A DNA stretch of 64,000 nt from Natrinema amylolyticus_A (GTDB lineage Archaea > Halobacteriota > Halobacteria > Halobacteriales > Natrialbaceae): the NCBI RefSeq assembly GCF_042678045.1, contig NZ_JBHUDI010000005.1, positions 248,001 through 312,000 on the forward strand, in the 5' to 3' direction. The notes beneath the pieces were generated by a model that worked only from the letters and a program-made list of their open reading frames with translations, was not told the origin of the DNA and did no database searches. Positions within the stretch are counted from its first letter, which is position 1. Every line of letters begins with the position of its first letter. This document shows, one piece after another, positions 1-9,039 of this stretch. Position numbers and translations under genes: made by a program.

Positions 1-60
1 AGGTGAGAGCCGGTCGAGATAGAAGCCGCTGTTGGGTGTTTTCCTCGATTTCGGCGTCAT
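1..60 (-). CDS. Possible 5' end of a minus-strand gene, cut by the window edge
   Basis: Reading leftwards from an ATG at 58-60 gives 20 open codons (MTPKSRKTPN and onward) to the edge of the window, with no stop. It lies on the same strand as the flippase gene and about 100 bases downstream of it, so it could be the next gene of a surface-polysaccharide cluster. Twenty codons are too few to recognise a family, and no convincing Shine-Dalgarno sequence precedes the ATG. The call rests only on the open frame, strand and context. Confidence 0.3.
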   Translation of the reverse strand, partial: MTPKSRKTPNSGFYLDRLSP

Positions 61-164
61 TGCAGTCTCCGTGAGGAGTGGCTCGTCCGGCCCGAAGACT
101 GACCAATCCTGTTTCTTCGGTCATCCGCGTATGAGACGGGAACCAGCAGCGAGTGCCGACTCGG

Positions 165-1802
165 TCAGGGAGCGATACTCTGTATGCCGGATCCTAGTAT
201 TCCCAGCGTGAGCCCCGAGACGAGCAGGGAGAGCCCGGCGACGAACAGCAAACTATGGAGCCAGTTCCGCTCCCCTCGCTTCGTCCCGCTGGCTGCGAGC
301 CGACTGCCTATCGCGTCCGCCTTCGCGCCGAGCGGATCGGGGAACGTCGACAGCACTTCGAAGGGGTCGGCGGGATCCAGTGCGCCGACGAGCAGCGCGA
401 ATGTGACGAAGATCACGAATCCCACGGGCGGAACGACTACGAGTGCGAGCCACGGGTTCGTGATGGCCGTCGAGAGGGCGAAGATCGGCCCTGCTGCGAG
501 GACGGTCGTCAGTATCGAACGCCCGAGTCGTGCATCCGAGAGGGGATCGAAGCCGACCAGTCGAGCGCTCCAGCAGTGGAAGACGAACATCGACCCGTAT
601 CCGATGCTGGTCGCGACGGCGGCACCGTGCATCCCGAAGCGAGGGATGAGAGCGACGTTAAGCACGACGTTGATCACGGCCGCAGTACCGGTGGCCGCGA
701 CCGGATATCGGAGGGTTCCCTCCCCCTGTGAAATCGCCAGAACTGGGCGCGCGAGCGCGAAGCCGAGTGCACCGGGCAGTAACAGCAACAGGGGTGTGAT
801 CGCCGGCATGGCATCCTTGCCGAAGTAGATCGGCACGGCGACGTCCGCCAACGCCGCGAGCCCGACCGCCATGACGGCCGTCAGCAGGAACGTGTACCGC
901 GTCGTCCGGGACGCGAGATTCGAGATTTCTCGAAGGCGATTCTGCGACCACAGTTCCGACGTCGAGTGGACGAACACCGTCTGGAGGGCCATCGGGATGA
1001 ACCAGAGGAACTCGGCGAGCGTGAGCGCCGCCTTGTAGTTGCCGACTGCAGCGCTCTCCCGGAAGCGCTGGAGCATCACGATGTCGATGTGATAGAGCGA
1101 CATCAGCAGGAAGACCAGCGCGATGCTCATCGAGTTGAACGTGAGCATCTGTTTCCGGGGGAATCGCTTCGTCGGGCGGCTGAAGAGACACGACAGCGGC
1201 ACGCGACGATGCACGAGCGCCAGCCCGATCACGGCGACGAGCGTACTCGCGACCAGATGCCCTGCAAGCGCGCCGATCACACCGGCCCCGAGATACACCA
1301 GCGGCACTGCGACGACGACGAACCCGACCTTGTCGAGGATCTTCAGCGGCTCCGAATACCGCTCGAGGCCGAATCCCATGAGCGTCTTCCGCGCGTAATC
1401 GCGAAACTGTGCCGTTACGACGAGCGCGGCGAGGACGTAGAAGTAACTCGTCAGCTCGGACCCGAACGCACGACCGACGAGTCCGGATTGCGTCGCAACC
1501 ACCAGCAGGAGCGCCCCGAGGACGGAGAGCACGATCGCCAGCCGGAAGTAAAAGCCGACGACGTGTTCGCTCCAGTTGGCCGCGGCGCGGTCCTCCGCGA
1601 GGAACTTTCGGACCCCATCAGTGATCCCGGAGCTGACGAAGATCATGTAGATCGCGAAGACGGACAGCAAAAACGCGTATTCGCCGAACGCCGACGCGCC
1701 GAGCAACCGGTACAGAAGCGGCGTCGAGAGCGCAGTGACGACGAGCACGACGACTTTCGCGCTGACGACCGAGAAGACGCCGCTCGCGATACTCCGATTC
1801 AC
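165..1802 (-). CDS. Wzx/MATE-like polysaccharide flippase (oligosaccharide translocase)
   Basis: A 545-residue polytopic membrane protein with about 12-14 hydrophobic segments, from the first (around residues 12-32) to one close to the C terminus. The N-terminal pattern, with TPLLYRLLGASAFGEYAF early in the protein, is typical of the PST/Wzx branch of the MOP superfamily, which moves lipid-linked oligosaccharides or repeat units across the membrane. In haloarchaea such genes belong to S-layer glycosylation or exopolysaccharide clusters. The neighbouring secreted beta-helix protein, phosphodiesterase and phosphohexosamine mutase fit that setting. The substrate cannot be read from the sequence. 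The C-terminal part has a soluble stretch around residues 475-510 before the last helix. Confidence 0.85.
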   Translation of the reverse strand: MNRSIASGVFSVVSAKVVVLVVTALSTPLLYRLLGASAFGEYAFLLSVFAIYMIFVSSGITDGVRKFLAEDRAAANWSEHVVGFYFRLAIVLSVLGALLLVVATQSGLVGRAFGSELTSYFYVLAALVVTAQFRDYARKTLMGFGLERYSEPLKILDKVGFVVVAVPLVYLGAGVIGALAGHLVASTLVAVIGLALVHRRVPLSCLFSRPTKRFPRKQMLTFNSMSIALVFLLMSLYHIDIVMLQRFRESAAVGNYKAALTLAEFLWFIPMALQTVFVHSTSELWSQNRLREISNLASRTTRYTFLLTAVMAVGLAALADVAVPIYFGKDAMPAITPLLLLLPGALGFALARPVLAISQGEGTLRYPVAATGTAAVINVVLNVALIPRFGMHGAAVATSIGYGSMFVFHCWSARLVGFDPLSDARLGRSILTTVLAAGPIFALSTAITNPWLALVVVPPVGFVIFVTFALLVGALDPADPFEVLSTFPDPLGAKADAIGSRLAASGTKRGERNWLHSLLFVAGLSLLVSGLTLGILGSGIQSIAP

Positions 1803-1943
1803 GGTTTCACCCTCTGACAGTCACGCTGATAGTCGACAGTCTCCATCGACGACGCTCGTTCACGATCCGACGTACTCACTGTGGCGAGACAGTGGCGACT
1901 GTACGGCGTTATTATACAGGGGTTAAACGGGTGCGAGACGCGA

Positions 1944-3584
1944 CTACTCGTACGTGTTCTCCCAGGTCGTGACGTCGCTCGCTCCGAGGTCACGGATCCC
2001 GTCGACCAGCCGGTTCTTCTTGAACGTCGCGCCCGTCGATGCGTCGTAGAGGCAGACTGCCTGCTGGCCGCCCGACGACTCGAGCGTCGAGTCACGCACG
2101 ACTACGTCGGCGCCGAGGTCGACGAACGGGTACTGGCTGGCGCGCAGGTCGCTCTGGTACACCGTCAGGTCCGCGCCCGTGTTGACGATGGCGTTTCGCT
2201 CGACGCCGTCCCGACCCCGCTGACTGATGTCGACGTTGCTAAAGCGACAGTTGTCGCGTTCGCAGCGAATCCCGTCGCGGAAACCGCCAGCGTCGCCCGC
2301 CTGCCCCGAAATCGTAAGGTGCTCGGCGAGTATCTGCTCGGTCCGGTCGCTCTCACGAATCCAGAGCGGATAGCCGCCGGCGGTTTCGTGCGTGATCTCC
2401 GTCTCGACGATCGTCGTCTCGCCCGTATCTGGGGAGACGACGATCCCGTGGTTGACGTCCGCACCTCGTACATCCAGACGAGTGTTGTCGATCCGTGCGC
2501 TTTCACAGGTGTTCATCACCGAAATCGCGTGGCTGGTCGGTTTCGGCGACGTGATCTCGATGGCGGCTCCGTGGATCTCGATGTTCCGACCGTTCTCGAT
2601 CCGAATCCCGCGCTGAGACCGATCCTCGGGTCGCGTCGAATCGACTTCGACGGTCGGCCACCGAATTTCGCTTCCCTGACCGCCGACACGGACGTTCGCG
2701 CCGTTGCTGTTCCGGAACCAGCCACCGTGTACAATGATCCTCCCATCGCCACCCGCCGCGTAGAGGCCGTTGTTCGGAAAGCCGCCGAGCCAGCAGTGTC
2801 TGAACTCGAGCGTCCCGACGTTCTGGTTGGCTTCGATACCGATCGGGCCGCGCCAGCGGTTGCCGGCGTTGGGCGTATTGTCGACCCACGCACCCCCGTC
2901 CGGCGCTCGGAACCGTTCGACGATCCCGTGACCGTCGGGGTCGGTGACGTTGAACAGTCCCGGCCCCCACGTGCCGCTGTCGTGGAAGCCGTCGATCGTC
3001 ACGTCCCGCACCTCGAATCGATCGGCGGTGGCTTCGATCGTCCGGATCCCGGTGTCGGGGGCCGACTGATCGACGTCGAACCCCTCGAAGCGAAGGTGAC
3101 CCCCAGGACTGTACGAGACGCCGAGCCGGAACAGTCGATACTGCGGGCCGTCGAACTCGTGGAAGTTCGCCGGGATCAGCGTCGCGTTCTCGCCGACGAC
3201 GCCGAAGTTGTCGAAGCCCGTAAACCGGAACTGTTCGTCCATGAAGTACTCCCCCTCAGGAAACACGAGCAGCGTATCGTCACTGCGGAGATCCTCGAGC
3301 ACGGGTGTAATCGATTCGGTGCCGGTATCGTCCGCGCCGGCCTCGGTCACGTCCACGACGGTCGCGTAGTCGTCGTAGTAGTGTCCATACGGGTCCGACG
3401 ACGCGGCGGCGGTTGACGTCAGTCCGATTCCGGCGGCACACGCCACCACAGTTCCTCGCAAGAACCCCCTCCTCGACCGTGAAATCGATCCGTCGAGAGC
3501 TGGCCGACCGCCCTCCCCCTCGGTCGAGTGAGAACCACGAGAAACGTCACGATTCGAGCGCTGCAGATCACTTCCATCCGACAT
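1944..3584 (-). CDS. Secreted right-handed parallel beta-helix protein with Tat signal
   Basis: A 546-residue protein. Residues 35-60 hold a twin-arginine signal (SRRGFLRG followed by a hydrophobic stretch ending TAAAS), so the folded protein is exported. The rest has the irregular repeated pattern of short beta strands, Asn/Asp turns and GI-x-I/V motifs of pectate-lyase-like right-handed beta helices; examples are GIRIENGRNIEIHG and later NCRFSNVDIS. Such haloarchaeal proteins are taken to bind, cut or epimerise surface polysaccharide. No catalytic residues can be assigned. It lies just upstream of the flippase on the same strand with a 141-base gap, which suggests a shared role at the cell surface. 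Confidence 0.75.
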   Translation of the reverse strand: MSDGSDLQRSNRDVSRGSHSTEGEGGRPALDGSISRSRRGFLRGTVVACAAGIGLTSTAAASSDPYGHYYDDYATVVDVTEAGADDTGTESITPVLEDLRSDDTLLVFPEGEYFMDEQFRFTGFDNFGVVGENATLIPANFHEFDGPQYRLFRLGVSYSPGGHLRFEGFDVDQSAPDTGIRTIEATADRFEVRDVTIDGFHDSGTWGPGLFNVTDPDGHGIVERFRAPDGGAWVDNTPNAGNRWRGPIGIEANQNVGTLEFRHCWLGGFPNNGLYAAGGDGRIIVHGGWFRNSNGANVRVGGQGSEIRWPTVEVDSTRPEDRSQRGIRIENGRNIEIHGAAIEITSPKPTSHAISVMNTCESARIDNTRLDVRGADVNHGIVVSPDTGETTIVETEITHETAGGYPLWIRESDRTEQILAEHLTISGQAGDAGGFRDGIRCERDNCRFSNVDISQRGRDGVERNAIVNTGADLTVYQSDLRASQYPFVDLGADVVVRDSTLESSGGQQAVCLYDASTGATFKKNRLVDGIRDLGASDVTTWENTYE

Positions 3585-3860
3585 TGAAATACACGTCGTT
3601 GTGAGTGATGACGGGGTCCAGTAGCTATGGATTCGGATGGCAAGTTTTTAAGTTCGAACGCCGACCGCCGCGACGGAGACGGACGCGCAGTTTTGTGATT
3701 CGAAATGATTGCAGAGGACACAATTCGGCGGTTCGGTCGCGAACGCGGCCGATTCGTATCGGTGCGAGAGGCCCGTTTAACACCCGGATAAGCCTCGGTG
3801 GCGGTGGTCGCCGTCGTGTCACAGCCGTGTTTTTCGGTAACTGGCCATCGTCGGATCAGA

Positions 3861-4523
3861 TCATCGACAGCGATCGGGCGCGCGCCCGTTTTCGACCGTC
3901 GCGGCGATCAGTTCGGAGATGGCGCGTCGAAGCCGCTGTGAGACCGCGGAATCCGAAATGTCGAGTCGATCGGCGAGGTCGTCCTGCGTGACGCCGCGTG
4001 GTACCTCGAAGTAGTCGGCATCGTATGCCGTCGTGAGGACCTCGTACTGGCGGTCGGTCAGGAAGTACGTCCGCTCGTCGGACACTGATGAGTCGTACAA
4101 TTGGTTTACGCGAAACGAGACGCCGTGATCGCGGTACTGGGATCGAAGCGCCGCCAATGCATCGCGGTCGGGGAGATAGATCCGTGCGATCCAGCCACCT
4201 TCGCCGCTCGTGAGCGTGAACGCGAACACCCCGTGCTTGGCACAGCGAGCGGGGAGGAGCTCGAGAGGCGTGTCGACGACGACGCGGTAGATCGTTCGGC
4301 CGTCGAACGTGGCGATGCGGGTCGGGTTCGAGACCGTCCGATCGGCAGCCATCGCCGCCTCGAGCGACGCGTCGGTGTCGCCGGAGACCGAGACGAACCT
4401 GATGCGTCGCTCGTCGATCGTCGTCCCGTACTCGTAGCTGAGCGTCACGCCGGGACACTGCGCTATCGTCGGGACCAGCGGAAGGTCATCGTGAACGAGG
4501 TGGACTTCTGCGATAAATCCCAT
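3861..4523 (-). CDS. Bat-type HTH_10 transcriptional regulator
   Basis: A 220-residue protein. The C-terminal ~55 residues (about 157-212) carry the bacterioopsin-activator HTH: LTDRQYEVL, then VTQDDLADRLDISDSAVSQRLRRA with the helix-turn-helix. The N-terminal ~150 residues match the sensor-like half common in this haloarchaeal family and contain no cofactor motif that I recognise. It is preceded by a TATA-like sequence near 4563-4576. It lies between the beta-helix gene and the phosphodiesterase gene on the same strand and may control the surface-polysaccharide genes, but no target site was found. Confidence 0.85.
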   Translation of the reverse strand: MGFIAEVHLVHDDLPLVPTIAQCPGVTLSYEYGTTIDERRIRFVSVSGDTDASLEAAMAADRTVSNPTRIATFDGRTIYRVVVDTPLELLPARCAKHGVFAFTLTSGEGGWIARIYLPDRDALAALRSQYRDHGVSFRVNQLYDSSVSDERTYFLTDRQYEVLTTAYDADYFEVPRGVTQDDLADRLDISDSAVSQRLRRAISELIAATVENGRAPDRCR

Positions 4524-4562
4524 TGAGAGATCGATGTCGTACTCGGCTGTCGGAACCGGCGA

Positions 4563-4585
4563 GGCATACTTATACCGCGGATAAG
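4563..4585 (-). promoter_or_regulatory. Candidate promoter of the HTH_10 regulator
   Basis: The minus strand reads GGTATAAGTATG over 4566-4577, a good haloarchaeal TATA box about 45-50 bases before the start at 4523. It is embedded in a near-palindrome, CTTATA-CCGCGG-ATAAG (4569-4585), which could be an autoregulatory site. Assigned by eye. Confidence 0.4.
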
Positions 4586-4615
4586 CGGGTTGCAGCGATG
4601 CGAACCGACCGCGTC

Positions 4616-4697
4616 ATACGGTTTGCTGTAACTGTTTACCGGTGGGACCGCAGGACGACTCGCGGTCCCGCCGGAAATGACTTACAGCAGACCGTAT
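4616..4697. repeat. 82-bp dispersed palindromic element, copy A
   Basis: Two 36-base arms (4616-4651 and 4662-4697) flank a 10-base loop. By hand count 30 of 36 arm positions pair. The ends read ATACGG and GACCGTAT, and the inner stem is CCGG-n-GGGACCGC. Copies with the same plan lie at 32245-32326 and 32703-32781. It occupies the gap between the phosphodiesterase gene and the HTH gene. No coding capacity is seen. Confidence 0.85.
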
Positions 4698-4707
4698 CAG
4701 TCGGCAG

Positions 4708-6393
4708 CTAGTTCATGTAGCCGAGATCTGCCAGCCGATCGGTCACCGCGTCGTCCGTCACTGGTCGCTGGCCGTCGGTCCGCTCGTCGTACTCGGGGTA
4801 GGTCGTCGGTTCGATCGGGGCGACGACAGGAACGATGCTGCCGTCCATGCGGTCGCTGTAGGGGACCCCCATCGCGGCCATGATCGTCGGCGCGACGTCG
4901 AAGAGGTGGGCCCGCTCGAGGGCGGCGGTCTCGTCGATTCCCTCGCCTGCCGCGACGAAAACCCCGTCGAGTTTGTGGTTCCACGGTTCGGCTGGGCCGA
5001 AGTAGTCGCCGTCGCCCAGCTGCTCGGAGAGCATGTGGTCGAAGTCAGCGGGGATCGTAACGATATCGACCGTCTCGTCGAGCTCGTCGCCGTGGAAGTA
5101 CTGCTCGCGCGGCGCGACCGTCTCGAAGAACGGCTCACCGTCGGGCGTCTCGATCGCCTGGAGCGCCCGGATGAGGTTCTCGCGGAGTTCTTCGTACTCC
5201 TCGGGCGGGACGACGCCGTTCGGTTCTCGTCCCTCGAGATTGATCCGAATGCCGAGTTCGGTCCGTGCACGGACGTACGCCTCCGATTCAGCGAAATCGA
5301 CCTGCTCGTTGGCCGTCCGGGAGATGCCACTCGGTGCATACTCGATGGCGATGTCGGCCAGTCCAACCCGCTCGAGGACAGTCCTGATACGCCGGGCAGT
5401 GATGCCGAATCGGGCGGCAATCGACGCTGTGCGTGCAGCGACCCCCGGCTCCCAGGTGTCGTACTCCTCACCCTCGCGGAGCCGTCTGCGCATCGGCGTC
5501 CACGACGGCATCCCCTTGCCGCCGGTCGTCGTTTCGAGGTAGCCCATATCGCGGAGGTACTCGTTGATCCGGAACTCGTAGCCGTCGTACCGACCCATTC
5601 CGTGATCGCTGACGAGGAAGACGCGATTCGGATCACACGCCTCGAGGATCTTCCCGATCTGTTCGTCGGTCGCCTCGTAGACGCGGTCGACGTGTCGCTG
5701 TTCGCCGCTGAACTCGTGAAAGACCGTGTCCGTCTTCTGGAACTGGACGAAGCCGAACTCCGGTTCGAACTCGCCGACGAGATAGCGAAACGCCTCGCCG
5801 CGCATCCGGACGAGGTTCCGATACTCGTCGATCTTCGAATCGTCGGAGAGCGAGTCGTCGTCCCGCGTGTAGCTCGGATAGACGCGATACTCTCCGATCG
5901 CATCACGGACCTCGTCTAAGAGTCCAGCGGGGTGACACGGCGGATCTTCCGGGCCGAGGAACCCGGGAATCACCGCCCCGTCGAACTCGTCGGGCGGGTG
6001 GGTGACCGGCGCGTTGACGACGACACTCGAGCGGTCGTGGTGATCCAGCAGCGTCCACAGAGACTGTTCGTGGACGTCGTCGTTGCTCGTCACGTGCCAG
6101 TCGTAGCCGTCGTAGCTGACGAAGCCGACCACGCCGTGTTTCCCGGGGTTGACCCCGGTGTAGATCGACGGCCACGCACTCGGCGTCCATGGCGGGATCT
6201 GTGACTCGAGCGGCGCGGCCACCCCCTCCGAACAGAGCCGCTCGATAGTCGGAATTCGGTCGGCTTCGGACAATCGCTCGAAGACCGACAGACTCCCCGC
6301 GTCGACTCCGATGAGCAGCGTGTCCAATCCGTTCGATTCGTTCGTCGTACCCCCATTCGATGTCGCATCATCACGGTGAAACGTCCGAGTCAT
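4708..6393 (-). CDS. Type I phosphodiesterase / alkaline phosphatase superfamily protein
   Basis: A 561-residue cytoplasmic-looking protein of the alkaline phosphatase superfamily (phosphodiesterase/nucleotide pyrophosphatase branch). The expected two-metal site is visible: Asp31 in LLIGVDAGS, the probable nucleophile Thr70 in PPWTPSAW, Asp222 and His226 in TDTVFHEF, Asp263 and His264 in SDHGMG, and a late His in NHKLDGVF. In haloarchaea this family is often found in glycosylation and polysaccharide clusters, where it may hydrolyse a nucleotide-sugar or phospho-lipid linkage. The substrate is unknown. There is no signal peptide. It sits on the minus strand upstream of the HTH gene, with palindromic copy A at its 3' end. 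Confidence 0.85.
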   Translation of the reverse strand: MTRTFHRDDATSNGGTTNESNGLDTLLIGVDAGSLSVFERLSEADRIPTIERLCSEGVAAPLESQIPPWTPSAWPSIYTGVNPGKHGVVGFVSYDGYDWHVTSNDDVHEQSLWTLLDHHDRSSVVVNAPVTHPPDEFDGAVIPGFLGPEDPPCHPAGLLDEVRDAIGEYRVYPSYTRDDDSLSDDSKIDEYRNLVRMRGEAFRYLVGEFEPEFGFVQFQKTDTVFHEFSGEQRHVDRVYEATDEQIGKILEACDPNRVFLVSDHGMGRYDGYEFRINEYLRDMGYLETTTGGKGMPSWTPMRRRLREGEEYDTWEPGVAARTASIAARFGITARRIRTVLERVGLADIAIEYAPSGISRTANEQVDFAESEAYVRARTELGIRINLEGREPNGVVPPEEYEELRENLIRALQAIETPDGEPFFETVAPREQYFHGDELDETVDIVTIPADFDHMLSEQLGDGDYFGPAEPWNHKLDGVFVAAGEGIDETAALERAHLFDVAPTIMAAMGVPYSDRMDGSIVPVVAPIEPTTYPEYDERTDGQRPVTDDAVTDRLADLGYMN

Positions 6394-6567
6394 CCTTTCA
6401 GTTGTCTCCGCAGTAGGTCCGTTCGACCGCAGCCGATAGCCCGCGGCAGCGGTGTCGTTCGTTGCACCACGTTTCTACGCCTACCGTGGGAGACGAGATA
6501 CTTCATTATCGAGAGGTTAAACAGCTACAGCGCCCGAATTGCGCCGATCTGGTTGATCTGCGGACGG

Positions 6568-7905
6568 TCACGGGCGAATGTCTGAGACCGTTGCAATCGC
6601 ACTCTCGAGGAGTCCAACGGCGTCGGCTTCCAGTTGCTCGGCCCGGAACTCGTCTCGAGCTTCGGCCGTGAGGCGGACGACCGGTTCGGTGCCGCTCGGG
6701 CGCAGGAGGAACCAGCCGTCGTCGACGTCGACGTGGACGCCGTCGAGCGTCTCGACGTCGTCGTAGCGCTCACGGATGCGATCGCGGACCTGGTTCATCA
6801 CGGTCTCTTTGTTCTCGATCTTGACCGACGTCCGGCGGATGGGGTACGTTTCGATCTCCCCGACGAGGTCGGACAGCGGCCCACGATCGGCGACGAGTTC
6901 GACGAGTTTGCACGCCGCGAGCGGGCCGTCCGGACACAGCGTCTCGTCCGGCCAGATCCACGCCCCGCTGGGCTCGCCGCCGAAGACGACATCAGGTTGC
7001 GTGGCGCAGTCGGCCACGAACCCGTCGCCGACTCGCGTTCGTCGCACCGACGCACCGACCGTCGCCAGCGCGTCGTCGACTGCCATGCTCGTATCGATCG
7101 GCGCGGCGATCACGTCACCGTCGGTCGCGGTCTCGCGCGCGAACAGCGCGAGGAGCACGTCTTTCGGGACGAACGATCCGGTCTCGTCGACGGCCAGCAT
7201 CCGATCGGCGTCGCCGTCGTGTGCGATCCCCACCGTGGCGTCCGTCGCTTCGACGAGCGCCGAGAGGTCGTCAAGCGTCTCCTGTGTCGGCTCGCTCGGC
7301 CGGCCAGGAAAGCGCCCGTCTCGTTGTCCGTTCAGCGTCACGATGTCACAGCCGAGGCTCGAGAGCACGCGCGCGGTGATCGCGCCGGTTCCGTTCCCGA
7401 CGTCGACTGCGACGCTCGGCGGCTCGTCGATCGAGACGGCCTCGCCCAGCGCCGCCGCGTGGCGATCCGTCGTGTCTTCGAGCGACTCGAGCGAACCGTG
7501 TCCGTCCCAGGGCCGCAGATCGTACTCGTCTCCCTCGACGCGGGTGGCGATCGCATCGAGTTGTTCTGGGTCGAAGGCCTTGCCCGAGGCCGACCAGAGC
7601 TTGAGCCCGTTGTCAGGCGCGGGGTTGTGCGAGGCCGTGACGACGACGCCGGCATCCGCGTTCGCTCGCGGGACCGCTCTGGCGATCGTCGGCGTCGGTG
7701 CGATGCCGACCTCGAGTACGTCCGTGCCACACTCACGCAGTCCGGCGGTCACTGCATCGGTCAGGACTGCGCCGCTTTCTCGCGCGTCTCGCCCCACGAC
7801 GACGCGATCGTAGCCGTCGGACGCGACGGCGCGCCCGATCGAGAGCGCGAGTTCGGCCGTTATTTCTTCGCCGACAGTGCCGCGGATACCGCTCGTTCCG
7901 AACAT
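6568..7905 (-). CDS. glmM: Phosphoglucosamine mutase (phosphohexomutase family)
   Basis: A 445-residue alpha-D-phosphohexomutase. All four family motifs are present: the phosphoserine loop TASHNP with Ser92, the metal loop DGDADR at 230-235, the sugar-binding loop GEPSGAW at 310-316, and the phosphate-binding loop RPSGTEP at 402-408. These enzymes interconvert hexose(amine) 6- and 1-phosphates. Archaeal members of this length are usually called GlmM and feed UDP-GlcNAc synthesis, but phosphomannomutase or phosphoglucomutase activity cannot be excluded. Its position next to polysaccharide genes fits supply of activated sugars. Confidence 0.88.
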   Translation of the reverse strand: MFGTSGIRGTVGEEITAELALSIGRAVASDGYDRVVVGRDARESGAVLTDAVTAGLRECGTDVLEVGIAPTPTIARAVPRANADAGVVVTASHNPAPDNGLKLWSASGKAFDPEQLDAIATRVEGDEYDLRPWDGHGSLESLEDTTDRHAAALGEAVSIDEPPSVAVDVGNGTGAITARVLSSLGCDIVTLNGQRDGRFPGRPSEPTQETLDDLSALVEATDATVGIAHDGDADRMLAVDETGSFVPKDVLLALFARETATDGDVIAAPIDTSMAVDDALATVGASVRRTRVGDGFVADCATQPDVVFGGEPSGAWIWPDETLCPDGPLAACKLVELVADRGPLSDLVGEIETYPIRRTSVKIENKETVMNQVRDRIRERYDDVETLDGVHVDVDDGWFLLRPSGTEPVVRLTAEARDEFRAEQLEADAVGLLESAIATVSDIRP

Positions 7906-8067
7906 AGGATGGGCTCTCGAGGACGCAGGGATTACTATGGAGTTGTTAGAGCAGGATAGCGGGTGTTCAGAAGCCGCTTCTGCTCACCGTCTGCGTGCTA
8001 CTGGTGGCAATCATAGCAGTAACTGCGATCCACACTGACACGTGGGGAAATGTAAGAAATATTATGA

Positions 8068-8140
8068 TAGTCCCGGGCAGATTCGAACTGCCGTCATGGG
8101 CTCCAAAGGCCCATATGATTGGCCACTACACCACGGGACT
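8068..8140 (-). tRNA. tRNA-Gln (anticodon TTG)
   Basis: On the minus strand the 73-nt sequence folds into a full cloverleaf. The acceptor stem is AGTCCCG/CGGGACT with discriminator A. The anticodon stem is GGGCC...GGCCC-like around a loop containing TTTGG, which places TTG at positions 34-36. The T-arm is GGCAG-TTCGAAT-CTGCC. No intron is seen and CCA is not encoded. Confidence 0.93.
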
Positions 8141-8179
8141 TGCCGTCACTATCGGGTAGTCGATAGAGTGGCTTATGAG

Positions 8180-8920
8180 TTATTGTTTCCGTCGAGATGA
8201 AGACGGGGAGAGTGCATCGATTGCCTCGATTTCAGCATACCGATGGCAGCTTCGACAGAGACAGATGACGTTATCGAGGGTGTGTGCGAGCTGCGAATCA
8301 CTGAACGTCCGAACTGGCGTGATATGGTGAACATCCGGTTCGTGTCCGATCTCCTCACGAGTGATACCACAGTGTTGGCACGTGTGGTTATCCCGCTCCA
8401 GCGCTTTCCGTCTCACCTCTCGCCACTGGCCGTTGTATGCATTGTCAGCGTCTTCCCACTGGTCAGATAACCAATGACTGAGACAGTTTTGACTACAAAA
8501 TCGAACTGGCTCCCGTTTCGCTTTCGACTCGAGGACAGTCGAAATCCGCCCACACCACTCGCAGACTCTTTTTACGCGTCCGATATCGTGATATTCGTAG
8601 TACGGTGTACCAAGGAATTCATCGGCGTTCTCGACACACTCTGAACAGTACACCCCCGGCTTGTCCGAGGGGTAGTAGTCGAACGTCGACCCACAGCGGT
8701 CACACGTCCCGGTTTCCGTTCCACCCTTCCAGTTTCCGTTGTGCTTTCCGCCGTTTGGATTACAGTCATCACAGAACTCACGTCTGGATTTCGGGTCGTA
8801 GAACTCGACTCCACAGCCCGTACACGTTCGATCGGGAAGCGGGTCGTCGTGGACTTTGGTATGGTGCTGGCGCATTCCCTGTTCGGTCGGCAGGGACTTC
8901 CCACAGGTCGGGCAGTCCAT
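8180..8920 (-). CDS. HNH endonuclease with N-terminal C2H2 finger and multiple zinc ribbons
   Basis: A 246-residue protein. In order it has a C2H2-type finger (CPTCGK...HHTKVH, residues 4-25), three Cys-pair zinc ribbons (CTGCG...CDDC, CDRCG...CSEC, CEWCG...CSQNC), and a C-terminal HNH nuclease domain with CQHCG, the DVHHI catalytic histidines and a closing CLCRSCH (about residues 175-232). Such modular HNH proteins are common in haloarchaeal viruses and mobile DNA and are thought to nick or cut DNA. The gene has more A/T and more A/T-ending codons than its neighbours and lies 40 bases upstream of tRNA-Gln. Both suggest acquisition by transfer. No adjacent integrase was found. Confidence 0.85.
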   Translation of the reverse strand: MDCPTCGKSLPTEQGMRQHHTKVHDDPLPDRTCTGCGVEFYDPKSRREFCDDCNPNGGKHNGNWKGGTETGTCDRCGSTFDYYPSDKPGVYCSECVENADEFLGTPYYEYHDIGRVKRVCEWCGRISTVLESKAKREPVRFCSQNCLSHWLSDQWEDADNAYNGQWREVRRKALERDNHTCQHCGITREEIGHEPDVHHITPVRTFSDSQLAHTLDNVICLCRSCHRYAEIEAIDALSPSSSRRKQ

Positions 8921-9039
8921 GTCCGATACACAACCCGTGTATAAACAAATAATAACAAACCAGGGTGAAAGTAATTTGAACGGGTTCGAGTACCCGAACC
9001 GAAATTAGCGACAGGAAATCCGTTCGCGACGAGTCCGGC

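Noticed and set aside
1881..3416. 511-codon open frame on the + strand opposite the beta-helix gene
   Set aside because: It is the antisense shadow of a GC-rich gene: Arg/Val/Asp-rich, no domain, whereas the minus strand encodes a Tat signal and a beta helix.
8981..9000. GGGTTCGAGTACCC, resembling a tRNA T-arm, as a possible attachment site of the HNH gene
   Set aside because: The stem does not fold as a real T-arm, it does not match the tRNA-Gln 3' end, and the HNH gene lies on the tRNA's 5' side.
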